Shown here: positions 24,323-32,891 of the stretch, in pieces
How positions within the stretch are numbered: position 1 is the first letter of the stretch
Layout of the letters: every line of letters begins with the position of its first letter
Assembly (NCBI RefSeq): GCF_004331465.1
Contig: NZ_SJKB01000016.1
Coordinates: forward strand, 62,001-126,000
Direction of reading: 5' to 3'
DNA: 64,000 nt
From: Kribbella pittospori
Lineage (GTDB): Bacteria > Actinomycetota > Actinomycetes > Propionibacteriales > Kribbellaceae
The notes under the pieces: model-generated
Database searches by the model: none
Told to the model about the DNA's origin: nothing
Seen by the model: only the letters and a program-made list of their open reading frames with translations
Program-made: the position numbers and the translations under genes

Positions 24323-25168
24323 ATGACTGAGACTCAGGTGCCGGACGAGCCCGTGGTCGACGCGACGCGGGGGAGCTTCAAGCTGACGCACGTCGCCGAG
24401 CAGAACATCGAGCGGCAGGCGTTCATCCTCGACGTGATGGCGTCGCGGCCGGCCGTGAAGACGCTGAAGACGTGGGCGCTCCGGAAGTTGGCGCCGGCGG
24501 TGGGGGAGACGGCGGTCGACGTTGGTTCGGGCACGGGTGAGGATGTGGTCGCCTTCGCGGAGTTGGTCGGACCGGACGGTCACGCGATCGGCGTCGAGCC
24601 AAGCCCCGGCCTCCGCACCGAGGCAACCCGGCGGTCGGCCGGTGTGCAGGTGGAGTACGTCGACGGTCATGCGGAGGCGCTGCCGTTCGGGGACGAGTCT
24701 GTGGATGTTCTCCGGTGTGAGCGCGTCCTGCAGCACGTCGACAATCCGACTGCAGTGGTAAAAGAGATGACGCGAGTACTCCGTCCCGGCGGCCGGATCG
24801 CGCTCATCGACACGGACTGGGCGACCGCGATCATCCACCCGGCCGATCCCGACGTACTGCAGCGAATGGTCGGCTACTTCCTGTCCGAGTCCGCGAACCC
24901 GTTCTCCGGAAGGCAACTCCGCGGCCTGCTGGCCGAAGCCGGCCTCGAGATCACCGGCGAGACCGCGTCCACCTGGATCGAAGCGCAGGAAGGCGCACGC
25001 CAAGGCTTCATCGCGATGATGCATCTGACCGCCGCCCAGGCCGGCGTCATCACGCCCGCCGAGGCAGATAACTTCGCCCAGGGCCTAGCCGAGGCAGCCG
25101 ACCGAGGAGCCTTCCACATGTCCCTGACGATGTACGCCGTCAGCGCACTCAAACCCCGTGCTGTTTGA
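24323..25168 (+). CDS. Class I SAM-dependent methyltransferase
   Basis: 281 residues from ATG 24323 behind GGGGGAGA. Motif I is AVDVGSGTGEDVVAFA; the acidic residue after the second strand is in AIGVEPSPG. Motif III/IV is LPFGDESVDVLRCERVLQHVDNP, followed by RVLRPGGRIALID, as in UbiE/Coq5-type enzymes. It should methylate a small molecule; the substrate is not indicated. The last 20 bases overlap the converging hydrolase gene. Confidence 0.9.
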   Translation: MTETQVPDEPVVDATRGSFKLTHVAEQNIERQAFILDVMASRPAVKTLKTWALRKLAPAVGETAVDVGSGTGEDVVAFAELVGPDGHAIGVEPSPGLRTEATRRSAGVQVEYVDGHAEALPFGDESVDVLRCERVLQHVDNPTAVVKEMTRVLRPGGRIALIDTDWATAIIHPADPDVLQRMVGYFLSESANPFSGRQLRGLLAEAGLEITGETASTWIEAQEGARQGFIAMMHLTAAQAGVITPAEADNFAQGLAEAADRGAFHMSLTMYAVSALKPRAV

Positions 25169-26201
25169 GGAAAGCGACCGTCCGGGCCATCGAGGTCGGC
25201 CAGGCCGGGCCGAAGGCGTGTTCCTCGCCGGGGTAGGTGTACATCGTGGCGTCCTTGCCGGCGGCCTTCAGCGCGGCGAGAGTCTCACGCGACCAAGAGA
25301 TCGGGCAGGTCGAGTCCGATGTGCCGTGGTGGATCAGGACGGGTTCGGTGACCCGGCCGAAGAAGTTCACCGGTGACACGTTGCGCCAGAACGTCGGATT
25401 CCGGGCCGGCTCGCCGTACGTGCGCACGATGGCCGTGGCGACCGGCCGCTCATCCCGGGTCCAGCGATTGAAATTGTCGACAGTGTCGGAACTGACCGGC
25501 GCGAAGACAACGCCTGCCTTGACCAGCCCGGGTTGTGCGACGAGCACGTTGTAGGTGATCCCGCCGCCCATCGACCGGCCGAGCAGTCCGATTCGCTCCG
25601 GATCGACGTACTGCGAGGTCCGGAGCGCGAGGACCGCGTTGATCACATCCTCGGTGTAGCCCAGGCGCAGGTTGAGTTCGGCACGTGGGTCATCCGTCGA
25701 CTGGGCGTGGTTGCGGTAGTCGGTGTGCAGTACGACGTACCCGCGGCGCGCGAGGTAGTCCTGCTCACGCATCAGGCCGCGGCCGTTGGTGTAGACGGCC
25801 GGGTCGATGTAGCCGTGGTTCAGGACGAGGGCAGGGTGTGGGCCGGGCGTCGTCGGCACGTTCATGATCCCGGAGATCGTCAGCCGGCCGCTGGAGTACG
25901 TCACGTGGTAGCGCGTGTAGGCGGGATTGCGCGCCAGTACGCGGACGAGGCGGAGGTTGCCTCCGTCGTACTTCTTCGCGATGAGCGACTGCAGTGAGAC
26001 GGGATGCGGCGCGGTCGTCGGCGGAGGCGTTGGCGCTGGGGTGGAGCGAGTGGACGACGGAACAGCGGATGGCGTGGCCGAGGTCGAGGTGGCCGTGCTC
26101 GGAGTGGACGCAGGGGGTGCCGCGTTGTCGTCGCTGGTACACGCGACCGCGGCCGTCGTCACGAGTGCGGCGACTCCCGCCCACGCCATCCGCCGGTTCA
26201 T
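25149..26201 (-). CDS. Secreted lipoprotein alpha/beta hydrolase
   Basis: 350 residues. A signal peptide with lipobox TAAVAC (Cys21) is followed by a Ser/Thr/Pro-rich linker (residues 25-65) and a peptidase S9/DAP-like alpha/beta hydrolase domain. The nucleophile motif is GLLGRSMGGG, the acid probably lies in HHGTSDSTCP, and the base is in GEEHAFG. It is anchored outside the membrane and may cleave peptides or esters. It converges on the methyltransferase gene, overlapping by 20 bp with no room for a terminator. Confidence 0.9.
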   Translation of the reverse strand: MNRRMAWAGVAALVTTAAVACTSDDNAAPPASTPSTATSTSATPSAVPSSTRSTPAPTPPPTTAPHPVSLQSLIAKKYDGGNLRLVRVLARNPAYTRYHVTYSSGRLTISGIMNVPTTPGPHPALVLNHGYIDPAVYTNGRGLMREQDYLARRGYVVLHTDYRNHAQSTDDPRAELNLRLGYTEDVINAVLALRTSQYVDPERIGLLGRSMGGGITYNVLVAQPGLVKAGVVFAPVSSDTVDNFNRWTRDERPVATAIVRTYGEPARNPTFWRNVSPVNFFGRVTEPVLIHHGTSDSTCPISWSRETLAALKAAGKDATMYTYPGEEHAFGPAWPTSMARTVAFLKQHGV

Positions 26202-26424
26202 GTCATCCAGTCTGCCGTCGTCCGCCGCGAATCCGGCGAAAGATCCGGCAACGATTGTCGGCGGGGTGTGTCCGGCCCGATCCGGCCTGTGATCAGCCGT
26301 AATTCAAGGCGAAGTACAGAATGCACGATTACTGCCGCGTACCGTGAATCGTTCGCGCTTTTCCGCGCGCCGTGGCAGCATTTTGGGCCGGACGGTCGAT
26401 TGTTCAAGTTGGGGGACTTGAAAT

Positions 26425-27153
26425 ATGTCGCGAGCCAGACGGGCACTACACCGGGAACGGCGGCCGATGCTGCTGGTCGTCGTGGGGGTCATCGCTGCCG
26501 TCGTCATCGCAGCAGGCGTGGCCATTGCGCAACTCGGGTCGGGTGACGAGCCGACGGTTCAGCCTCCGCCCACTGCTGACCATTCCGCACACAATGCGAG
26601 CCATCCGGCGCCGACAGTGAGCGTGTCGAAGCCGGTGCGGAATGTCACCGGCGGAGCGCCCGCAGATGCTTGTACTGCGGAGATCCGGACGACTGAGGCG
26701 GTCGTTGCTGCCGCGCGGAAGGCGGCTGGGCATTGGCGCGAACACGTTCAGGCTCGGACCGATTTACTGAGTGGCAGGAATTCCGAAGAGGTGACTAAAG
26801 CGATCTGGAAGCGGACTCGGCTGGCCGGACCAGGAGATATCGCGGCGCTGAATGCTGCCGTGACCGCGCAGGCCAGGGCTGCGGGTGGGTGCGCGAAACT
26901 TACCGGGAGTACGGCTGCGGCCTGCAAGCAGCGGATGGTGGTCCTCAGCCGGGTCGCGACTGCCGATCGGGCGGCTGCCGCCGACTGGGCTCACCATCTG
27001 TCGATGATGGCTGCTCACGCGGCAGGCGACTTCGGTTCGGAGCACGCGCAGGAGCTGTGGGTCGCCGCCTGGTCCTCCGCTCCGAAGAACCTCAACGCAG
27101 CGACCCGAGCCAACGCCGACCTCGCCACGGCCCCAGTCTGCCGCCCAGCCTGA
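26425..27153 (+). CDS. Membrane-anchored extracellular protein, unknown function
   Basis: 242 residues, ATG preceded by GGGGGA. A basic N-terminus and one helix (MLLVVVGVIAAVVIAAGVAIAQL) are followed by a Pro/His-rich linker and a helical domain with four cysteines (DACTAE, GGCAKL, AACKQR, APVCRPA), probably two disulfides in the wall space. The 223-bp region upstream is AT-richer than its surroundings and probably holds its promoter. Its 3' end overlaps the reading frame of the EamA transporter by 139 bp on the other strand. Confidence 0.75.
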   Translation: MSRARRALHRERRPMLLVVVGVIAAVVIAAGVAIAQLGSGDEPTVQPPPTADHSAHNASHPAPTVSVSKPVRNVTGGAPADACTAEIRTTEAVVAAARKAAGHWREHVQARTDLLSGRNSEEVTKAIWKRTRLAGPGDIAALNAAVTAQARAAGGCAKLTGSTAAACKQRMVVLSRVATADRAAAADWAHHLSMMAAHAAGDFGSEHAQELWVAAWSSAPKNLNAATRANADLATAPVCRPA

Positions 27154-28055
27154 GCACGCGACCCTCGCCCGGACTGAGCGGAGGATTGGCGCCCAGCCTG
27201 ATCAGCCGACCGGCTGGGCCACTGGACGATTAGTACGGCGGACAGGACCAGCGCGCCGCCGAGCCACTGGATCGGTGTAAGGACCTCGCCGAAGACCACG
27301 GCCGCCGCGATCACCGTTACGACCGGTTCGAGGATCGACAGGATCGAGGCGACCGACGGGCCGACCCGGCCCATTCCAGCGAAGAACAACAGGATCGCAG
27401 CGACCGTACTGACGAATGCCAGCGCGCCCAGCCACAACCACCCGGCCGGCGCGAAGCCGAGAGCGGTGCCGCCGCGCATGAGCCCGGTCAGCAGGAACGT
27501 GCCGAACGCCCCGCAGCAGACCAGCGCGGCAAGCGCGAGCGGGGAGATGTCGACCCGATCACCAACCAGGATGTAGCCGGTGTAGACAATCGCCGCACCC
27601 AACGCCAGCAGCGCGCCAACGATGTCGAACCGACCAGCCGCCGCCCCACTGAGCACCAACCCGATTCCGGCCAGCGCCAAGCCCAGCGCCCAGACCCGCC
27701 GCCGCGATGCCCGCTCTCGTCGCAGTACGACGGCGCCAGCCATGACCAGCACGGGGTAGACGTACAGGATCAGCGCCACCAGCGACGCGTCGATCCTGGC
27801 CAAAGCGGAGAAGTACAGACCGGCCTGCGCCGCATAGCCAAAGACACCCATGCCCAGACCGGCGAGCACAGCCCGGCGGGGGAGATTGCGAAGCGCGCCG
27901 CGGGCCAGCGCGATCGCAAGCAGCACCGCACCGGCGAGGCCGAAGCGGACGAGCAACAGCGCATCGACCGACACACCAGCGTCGTACGACAGCTTGCCGA
28001 ACACGGCCATCGCCCCGAACCCGGCGGCGGACAGAAGACAGAAGAGGGCGCCCAC
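27015..28055 (-). CDS. EamA/DMT-family transporter with basic C-terminal tail
   Basis: 346 residues from GTG 28055. Ten hydrophobic helices in two EamA halves (FCLLSAAGFGAMAVFGKLSYDAGVS ... LEPVVTVIAAAVVFGEVLTPIQWLGGALVLSAVLIV) fit a drug/metabolite exporter. The fold is complete near residue 283. The remaining 60 residues (RSADQAGRQSSAQSGRGSRAQAGRQ...) are polar, repetitive and run antisense through the preceding gene, so they may be a recent read-through tail. It is divergent from the LysR gene, its probable regulator. Confidence 0.88.
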   Translation of the reverse strand: MGALFCLLSAAGFGAMAVFGKLSYDAGVSVDALLLVRFGLAGAVLLAIALARGALRNLPRRAVLAGLGMGVFGYAAQAGLYFSALARIDASLVALILYVYPVLVMAGAVVLRRERASRRRVWALGLALAGIGLVLSGAAAGRFDIVGALLALGAAIVYTGYILVGDRVDISPLALAALVCCGAFGTFLLTGLMRGGTALGFAPAGWLWLGALAFVSTVAAILLFFAGMGRVGPSVASILSILEPVVTVIAAAVVFGEVLTPIQWLGGALVLSAVLIVQWPSRSADQAGRQSSAQSGRGSRAQAGRQTGAVARSALARVAALRFFGAEDQAATHSSCACSEPKSPAA

Positions 28056-28133
28056 GGCATCGATGGTCAGGCCAACCGATTGTTCACGTCCATCGCGGCT
28101 TCATGGACAGCATCGTGTAGCTATTCTGAACAG

Positions 28134-29042
28134 ATGCTGGATCTGCATCGCCTCAGACTCCTGCGCGAAGTCCACGGCCGCGGCACCGTGCACGGCGCGG
28201 CCCGCGCCCTCGGCTACACGCCGAGCGCGATCTCGCAGCAGTTGTCCGTGCTGGAGCGGGAGGCCGGGACGCCGCTGCTCGAACGCATCGGGCGCAACGT
28301 CCGGCTGACTCCAGCCGGTCAGGTTCTGGTCCGGCATGCCGCCGCGCTGCTCGAGGGCGTGGAGGCGGCAGAGGCGGAGCTTGCCGCGGTCGCCGCGGGG
28401 CGGGTGGCTGGGGTGGTTCGCGTTGCGTCCTTCCAGTCCGCGTTCCTGCGCATCGTCGCCCCGGCCGTGCAGGCCCTGGCCGCCAGTCATCCCGAGATCC
28501 GCATCGAGGCGGCCGAGGCCGAAGTAGAGCAGGCCGCCCCGGCACTCAGGCTGCAGCAGTTGGACGTGGTGATCGGCGACGAGTACGACGGTCAGCCGCG
28601 GGCCATACATGCCGACCTGGTCCGCGAGCAGTTGCTGCGCGAAGAGATCCGCGTCGTGCTGCCCAAGGATCATCCCGAGGCTGCAGCCGACCGGGTGTCG
28701 ATCGCACGGCTGGCCGACGTTCCGTGGGCGTCTTGTCAACCCGGCACCGGCCATCGCGAGATGCAGGTGCGGGTGTGTCGGGAGCTCGGCGGATTCGAAC
28801 CAGATCTGCGCTACAGCTCCGACGACTTCCTGATCCTGCTCGAGCTGGTTCGTACGACGGGTGCCGGCGCGCTCCTCCCGGACCTGGTCCTGGGCCACGG
28901 CAAGCCGTCAGGAGTCGCCGTCAAGCTTCCGGCTGAGGGTTCCGTCGGCCGTGAGGTCTTCCTGCTGACGCGCCGTACCCAGACCCCCGCGGTCGCCGCC
29001 GTCGCGGACGCCCTCCGCAAAGCTGCCGGCGAAAGCCTTTAG
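28134..29042 (+). CDS. LysR-family transcriptional regulator
   Basis: 302 residues from ATG 28134. The N-terminal winged HTH is LRLLREVHGRGTVHGAARALGYTPSAISQQLSVLEREAGTPLLER. The C-terminal periplasmic-binding-like effector domain starts near residue 93 (VVRVASFQSAFLRIVAPAVQAL). It is divergent from the EamA transporter gene with a 78-bp gap, the usual layout for a LysR regulator controlling an exporter. The stop codon overlaps the stop of the isomerase gene on the other strand. Confidence 0.92.
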   Translation: MLDLHRLRLLREVHGRGTVHGAARALGYTPSAISQQLSVLEREAGTPLLERIGRNVRLTPAGQVLVRHAAALLEGVEAAEAELAAVAAGRVAGVVRVASFQSAFLRIVAPAVQALAASHPEIRIEAAEAEVEQAAPALRLQQLDVVIGDEYDGQPRAIHADLVREQLLREEIRVVLPKDHPEAAADRVSIARLADVPWASCQPGTGHREMQVRVCRELGGFEPDLRYSSDDFLILLELVRTTGAGALLPDLVLGHGKPSGVAVKLPAEGSVGREVFLLTRRTQTPAVAAVADALRKAAGESL

Positions 29043-29830
29043 ATCCAAGCCAGGCTTGCGATCGTGTCGGTCGTCGGCTTGTACTCGCAGGCCGCGACGC
29101 CCTGATAGCCCGCGGCCTTCAACGCATCCAGCGTCTCGTCGATCGGCAGCGAACCTGAGCCCGGCTCGCCGCGCCCCGGACTGTCCGCCAGCTGTACGTG
29201 CGCGACGTCAACCGTCGACGCCGTCGCGACCAGATCGACCCCGTTGCTGCCCAGATGGAACGTGTCGAACAGCATCGACAGATTGTCGACATCCTGCAAT
29301 CGACCGAGCACCGCGAGTACGTCGTCCGCGGTGCACAACGGATAGCGGCCGTTCAACCCCTTGGTGAGCGGGTCGATCAACACCGTGCCGCCGATCGCGG
29401 CTACCCCAGACGCCGCCGACCGGATCGCATCCGTCGCGCACAAGGCCTGCTCCGAAGGTGACCAGCGATCGTCGAGCTGGCCGTAGAGCAGGTTGAACAA
29501 CCGGCACCCGGTCCGTTCGGCGATGGCCACCACAGCCCGGACGTTGGCCGCGAGTTGATCCTGCCGATCAGGGTGTGAGGCAACGCCGCGCTCCCCGCCA
29601 GGGATGTCGCCGCCGTAGAAGTTCAGCGCGCCCAGCGACACTCCTGCCACCTCAACGGTCCGCACGAAGGAGTCGATCTCGGCCACGGACGGATCGGGTG
29701 CGGCGAACGGCCACCACGACTCGACGACGCGGAATCCGGCTTGCGCGGCGGCGGCGTACCGGTCCGGATAGGGCAGCTCGGTGAAGAGCATCGAGACGTT
29801 CGCGCTCAGCTCGTGACCCCGGTAGTCCAT
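29039..29830 (-). CDS. Sugar isomerase/epimerase, hydroxypyruvate isomerase-like
   Basis: 263 residues from ATG 29830. A TIM-barrel of the xylose isomerase-like family: ANVSMLFTELPYPDRYAAAAQAGFRVVESWWPF is close to the N-terminus of hydroxypyruvate isomerase. Metal-ligand candidates are in VLIDPL, MLFDTFHLG, HVQLAD and ACEYKP. Classical Hyi has Glu where IDPL occurs, so substrate range may differ. With the tartronate-semialdehyde-reductase-like gene at 32043 it would fit a C3 sugar-acid branch. It is divergent from the catabolic operon starting at 29911. Confidence 0.8.
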   Translation of the reverse strand: MDYRGHELSANVSMLFTELPYPDRYAAAAQAGFRVVESWWPFAAPDPSVAEIDSFVRTVEVAGVSLGALNFYGGDIPGGERGVASHPDRQDQLAANVRAVVAIAERTGCRLFNLLYGQLDDRWSPSEQALCATDAIRSAASGVAAIGGTVLIDPLTKGLNGRYPLCTADDVLAVLGRLQDVDNLSMLFDTFHLGSNGVDLVATASTVDVAHVQLADSPGRGEPGSGSLPIDETLDALKAAGYQGVAACEYKPTTDTIASLAWI

Positions 29831-29910
29831 GACGAAAAGGCTAACACCAGCTCTTGCCAGTCGTGCACTCTTGTCTGACAATCTTAGAACCCGACGACTC
29901 CGGAGGCGCG

Positions 29911-32046
29911 ATGCACACCGAGCCCGAGCAGCAGGCCCCAGCCGCCGATTCCGATCCGGACTGGCCGTTGGCGGCCACGCGGTGGGCCCAGATCACGTTG
30001 GCCGAGGACGATCCCGCGCACTTCGACGCGGACTTCTGGTTGCAGTTGATGCGCGACAGCAAGTCGAACGCGACCTGCATCAGCGCCGGCGGGTACGTCG
30101 CCTACTACCCGACCCGGCTCGAGTACCACCACCGCAGCAAGTACCTCGGCGACACCGACCCGTTCGGCACGTTGGTCGAGGGCGCGCGCAGCCTCGGCAT
30201 GAGCGTGATGGCCCGCGTCGACCCGCACGCGATCCACGCCGACGCGGCCGAGGCGCATCCGGAGTGGCTCGCTCGCGACCGTGACGGGAACCCGATCGAG
30301 CACTGGGCGTACCCCGGCATCTGGCTGACCTGCGGGTTCACGTCGTACCACCGGGAGTTCATCACCCAGGTGATCCGCGAGATCGTCCGCGACTACGGCG
30401 TCGACGCGGTCTTCGCGAACCGGTGGGAGGGGTACTACGGCATCTCCTACAGCGAGGCCGCGCGCAAGTCGTTCCGCGACGAGACCGGCCTCGAGTTGCC
30501 CGCCGCCGAGTACGCCGAGGGCTGGCCGGAGTACGTGGCCTGGCGCCACCGTCGACTCGGCGAACTCGTGGGCATCTGGGACCAGGCGGTCCGCGATCTC
30601 CGTCCGCACGCTCGCTTCGTCCCGAACCTGGGTGCACTCGCCGCGCGCGACCTGGCCCAAGATCTGGCCGAGCCACTCGCACCGCTGTTCATCATCGACA
30701 AACAAGGCCGGCATGGGATCGAGGCGCCCTGGGCCGCGGGCCGCAACGGCAAGCGCAACCGCGGCGTCTTCCCGGATCGGCCGGTTCGCCTGATCACCTC
30801 GGTCGGCCCGGAGCACCAGTACCGCTGGAAGGACTCGGTCGCGCCGGGCGAAGAGGTGAAGACGTGGATTGTTGACGGATTCGCCCACGGCGCGCTGCCC
30901 TGGTTCACCAAGTTCAACGCGAGCGTGCCGGACCACCGCTGGGTGCAGCCGATTGTCGACGCGTTCAATCTGCACGCGACCGTCGAGCCGGTACTGCGCG
31001 ACCTGCGCATCACCGCCGAGGTGGCCCTGCTCGACCCGACCCGCACGGGCCAACTCCACGCCGGCGATCACGATCACGAGGACGGCTTCTACCACGCACT
31101 GGTCGAGGCACGGATCCCGTTCGAGTTCGTCTCGGACCAACTCCTGTCCGCTGAACGACTCAGCCCGTTCAAGCTCGTCGTACTCGCGAACGCGGAGCAA
31201 CTCAGCGACGATCAGTGCGCAGTCCTGCGTGAGTACGTCGCCCAGGGCGGTTCACTCGTGGCGTCGTACCAGAGTTCTTTGTACGACGAACATGGGCACG
31301 CGCGGGCGGACTTCGGGCTCGGTGACGTGCTCGGGGTTCGGTTGAGCGAGTCGAGTCGTGCGGTGAAGAACAACTACATCGCGCTGATGGACGAGCATCC
31401 GCTGAACGCGGGCTTCGAGGGAACAACCCGCATCATTGGCGGCACCAACATCCTGGGCGTCGAACTCCGCGTCGAACTCCGGGCCGAATCCGCAGTTCGA
31501 GCCGACGGTGTCGAGGCGACCGGGGTCGTTCCGTGGAGGTTCATCCCCGACTTCCCCGACCTGCCGATGGAGGAGGTGTATCCGCGGGAGGCGCCGGACC
31601 GGCCCGCGGTGATCTGCACCGAGAACGCGAACGGCGGCCGGACGGTCTACTTCCCGTTCAACCTCGGCGCGATCTTCTGGGAGGCACTCCAGTCCGACCA
31701 CGGCCGGCTGATTGCGAACGCGGCCAGTTGGGCTCTCGGCAAAGCACCGGAGGTGACCGTCGACGGCGCCGGCCTGGTCGACGTCGCGGTCCATCGCGGT
31801 GACACCGGCGTGGCCGTTGCCTTGGTCAACCTGACCAACCCGATGGCGATGCGTGGCCCGATCCGCGAGACCCTCCCGCTGCCACCCCAGCGCGTGTCGA
31901 TCGCCGTACCCGATCGGCCGGTGAAGGCGTGGTTGCTGGTCGCCGGAGTGGATGTCGAGCCGACGGTCGTGGACGGACGCGCGGAGATCGTGATCCCGAC
32001 CGCAGGTCTGCTCGAGGTCGTGCATGTGGATTGGGGCGACGCATGA
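29911..32046 (+). CDS. Glycoside hydrolase-like protein (GHL6-type barrel, beta-galactosidase trimerisation-like domain)
   Basis: 711 residues from ATG 29911 behind GGAGG. The N-terminal half (about 30-330) is a barrel of the hypothetical glycosyl hydrolase type: ATCISAGGYVAYYPTRL, MSVMARVDPHAIHADAAEAHPEWL, FANRWEGYYG. The C-terminal half contains a Rossmann-like trimerisation/glutamine-amidotransferase-like domain (FKLVVLANAEQLSDDQCAVLREYVAQGGSLVAS) and a beta-sandwich. No signal peptide is present, so it acts inside the cell on an imported oligosaccharide. The catalytic residues cannot be assigned. It is the first gene of an operon whose next stop/start codons overlap by four bases. Confidence 0.8.
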   Translation: MHTEPEQQAPAADSDPDWPLAATRWAQITLAEDDPAHFDADFWLQLMRDSKSNATCISAGGYVAYYPTRLEYHHRSKYLGDTDPFGTLVEGARSLGMSVMARVDPHAIHADAAEAHPEWLARDRDGNPIEHWAYPGIWLTCGFTSYHREFITQVIREIVRDYGVDAVFANRWEGYYGISYSEAARKSFRDETGLELPAAEYAEGWPEYVAWRHRRLGELVGIWDQAVRDLRPHARFVPNLGALAARDLAQDLAEPLAPLFIIDKQGRHGIEAPWAAGRNGKRNRGVFPDRPVRLITSVGPEHQYRWKDSVAPGEEVKTWIVDGFAHGALPWFTKFNASVPDHRWVQPIVDAFNLHATVEPVLRDLRITAEVALLDPTRTGQLHAGDHDHEDGFYHALVEARIPFEFVSDQLLSAERLSPFKLVVLANAEQLSDDQCAVLREYVAQGGSLVASYQSSLYDEHGHARADFGLGDVLGVRLSESSRAVKNNYIALMDEHPLNAGFEGTTRIIGGTNILGVELRVELRAESAVRADGVEATGVVPWRFIPDFPDLPMEEVYPREAPDRPAVICTENANGGRTVYFPFNLGAIFWEALQSDHGRLIANAASWALGKAPEVTVDGAGLVDVAVHRGDTGVAVALVNLTNPMAMRGPIRETLPLPPQRVSIAVPDRPVKAWLLVAGVDVEPTVVDGRAEIVIPTAGLLEVVHVDWGDA

Positions 32047-32891
32047 GGATCGGCTTCATCGGTCTCGGCGTGATGGGTCGTCCGATGGTCGACAATCTGA
32101 TTGTTGCCGGGCACGAACTGTCCGTTTACCGCGGCCGGACCGATGTCGAGGCGCACGTGTGCGCGTCGGGCAAGGAGGTCGCGAAGCGGTCCGAGGTCGT
32201 GATCCTGATGGTCCCGGACACACCGGATGTCGAGTCGGCGCTGTTCGCGCCGGGCGGCGTCGCCGAAGGGCTGCAGGCCGGCTCGCTGGTGATCGACATG
32301 AGTTCGATCTCGCCGACCGCGACCATCGGGTTCGCGCAGCTGATCGAGCGGTTGGGCTGCGACTACCTGGACGCGCCGGTCTCCGGCGGTGAGGTCGGAG
32401 CTCGGGGCGGGACGCTCACGATCATGGCCGGCGGACGCCCGGAGGTGTTCGAGCGGGCCCGGCCGATCTTCGACGTGCTCGGGAAGAACATCACGTTGAT
32501 CGGCGGAGCCGGCGCCGGGCAGACGGCGAAGGTCGCCAACCAGATCATCGTTGGCCTCACCATCGAAGCGGTGGCCGAGGGCCTACTCTTCGCCCAGCGG
32601 GCCGGAGCGGATCCGGCCGTGGTCCGGCAGGCGTTGATGGGTGGGTTCGCGAGTTCACGGATCCTCGAGCTCCATGGCGAGCGGATGGTGCAGGAGACCT
32701 TCGAGCCCGGGTTCCGGATCCGTTTGCACCGCAAGGATCTCGGGCTCGCCGTCCAGACCGCCGCCGAGCTCGATCTGGCCCTGCCCAACACCGCCGCGAC
32801 CCAGCAGTTGATGAACGCCGCGATCGCTGACGGCGACGGCGATCTCGACCACTCCGCGCTGTACCGCACGCTGCGCCGGGGGCCGGCATGA
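32043..32891 (+). CDS. NAD(P)-dependent beta-hydroxyacid dehydrogenase (tartronate semialdehyde reductase-like)
   Basis: 282 residues. Rossmann motif GFIGLGVMGRPM at 4-15; substrate loop DAPVSGGEVGARGGTLTIMAGG; catalytic Lys region GAGQTAKVANQIIVG. These are the hallmarks of the 3-hydroxyisobutyrate dehydrogenase/2-hydroxy-3-oxopropionate reductase family. It overlaps both neighbours by four bases. It probably reduces an aldehyde or oxidises a hydroxyacid formed from the sugar released by the flanking hydrolase-like proteins. Confidence 0.9.
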   Translation: MRIGFIGLGVMGRPMVDNLIVAGHELSVYRGRTDVEAHVCASGKEVAKRSEVVILMVPDTPDVESALFAPGGVAEGLQAGSLVIDMSSISPTATIGFAQLIERLGCDYLDAPVSGGEVGARGGTLTIMAGGRPEVFERARPIFDVLGKNITLIGGAGAGQTAKVANQIIVGLTIEAVAEGLLFAQRAGADPAVVRQALMGGFASSRILELHGERMVQETFEPGFRIRLHRKDLGLAVQTAAELDLALPNTAATQQLMNAAIADGDGDLDHSALYRTLRRGPA

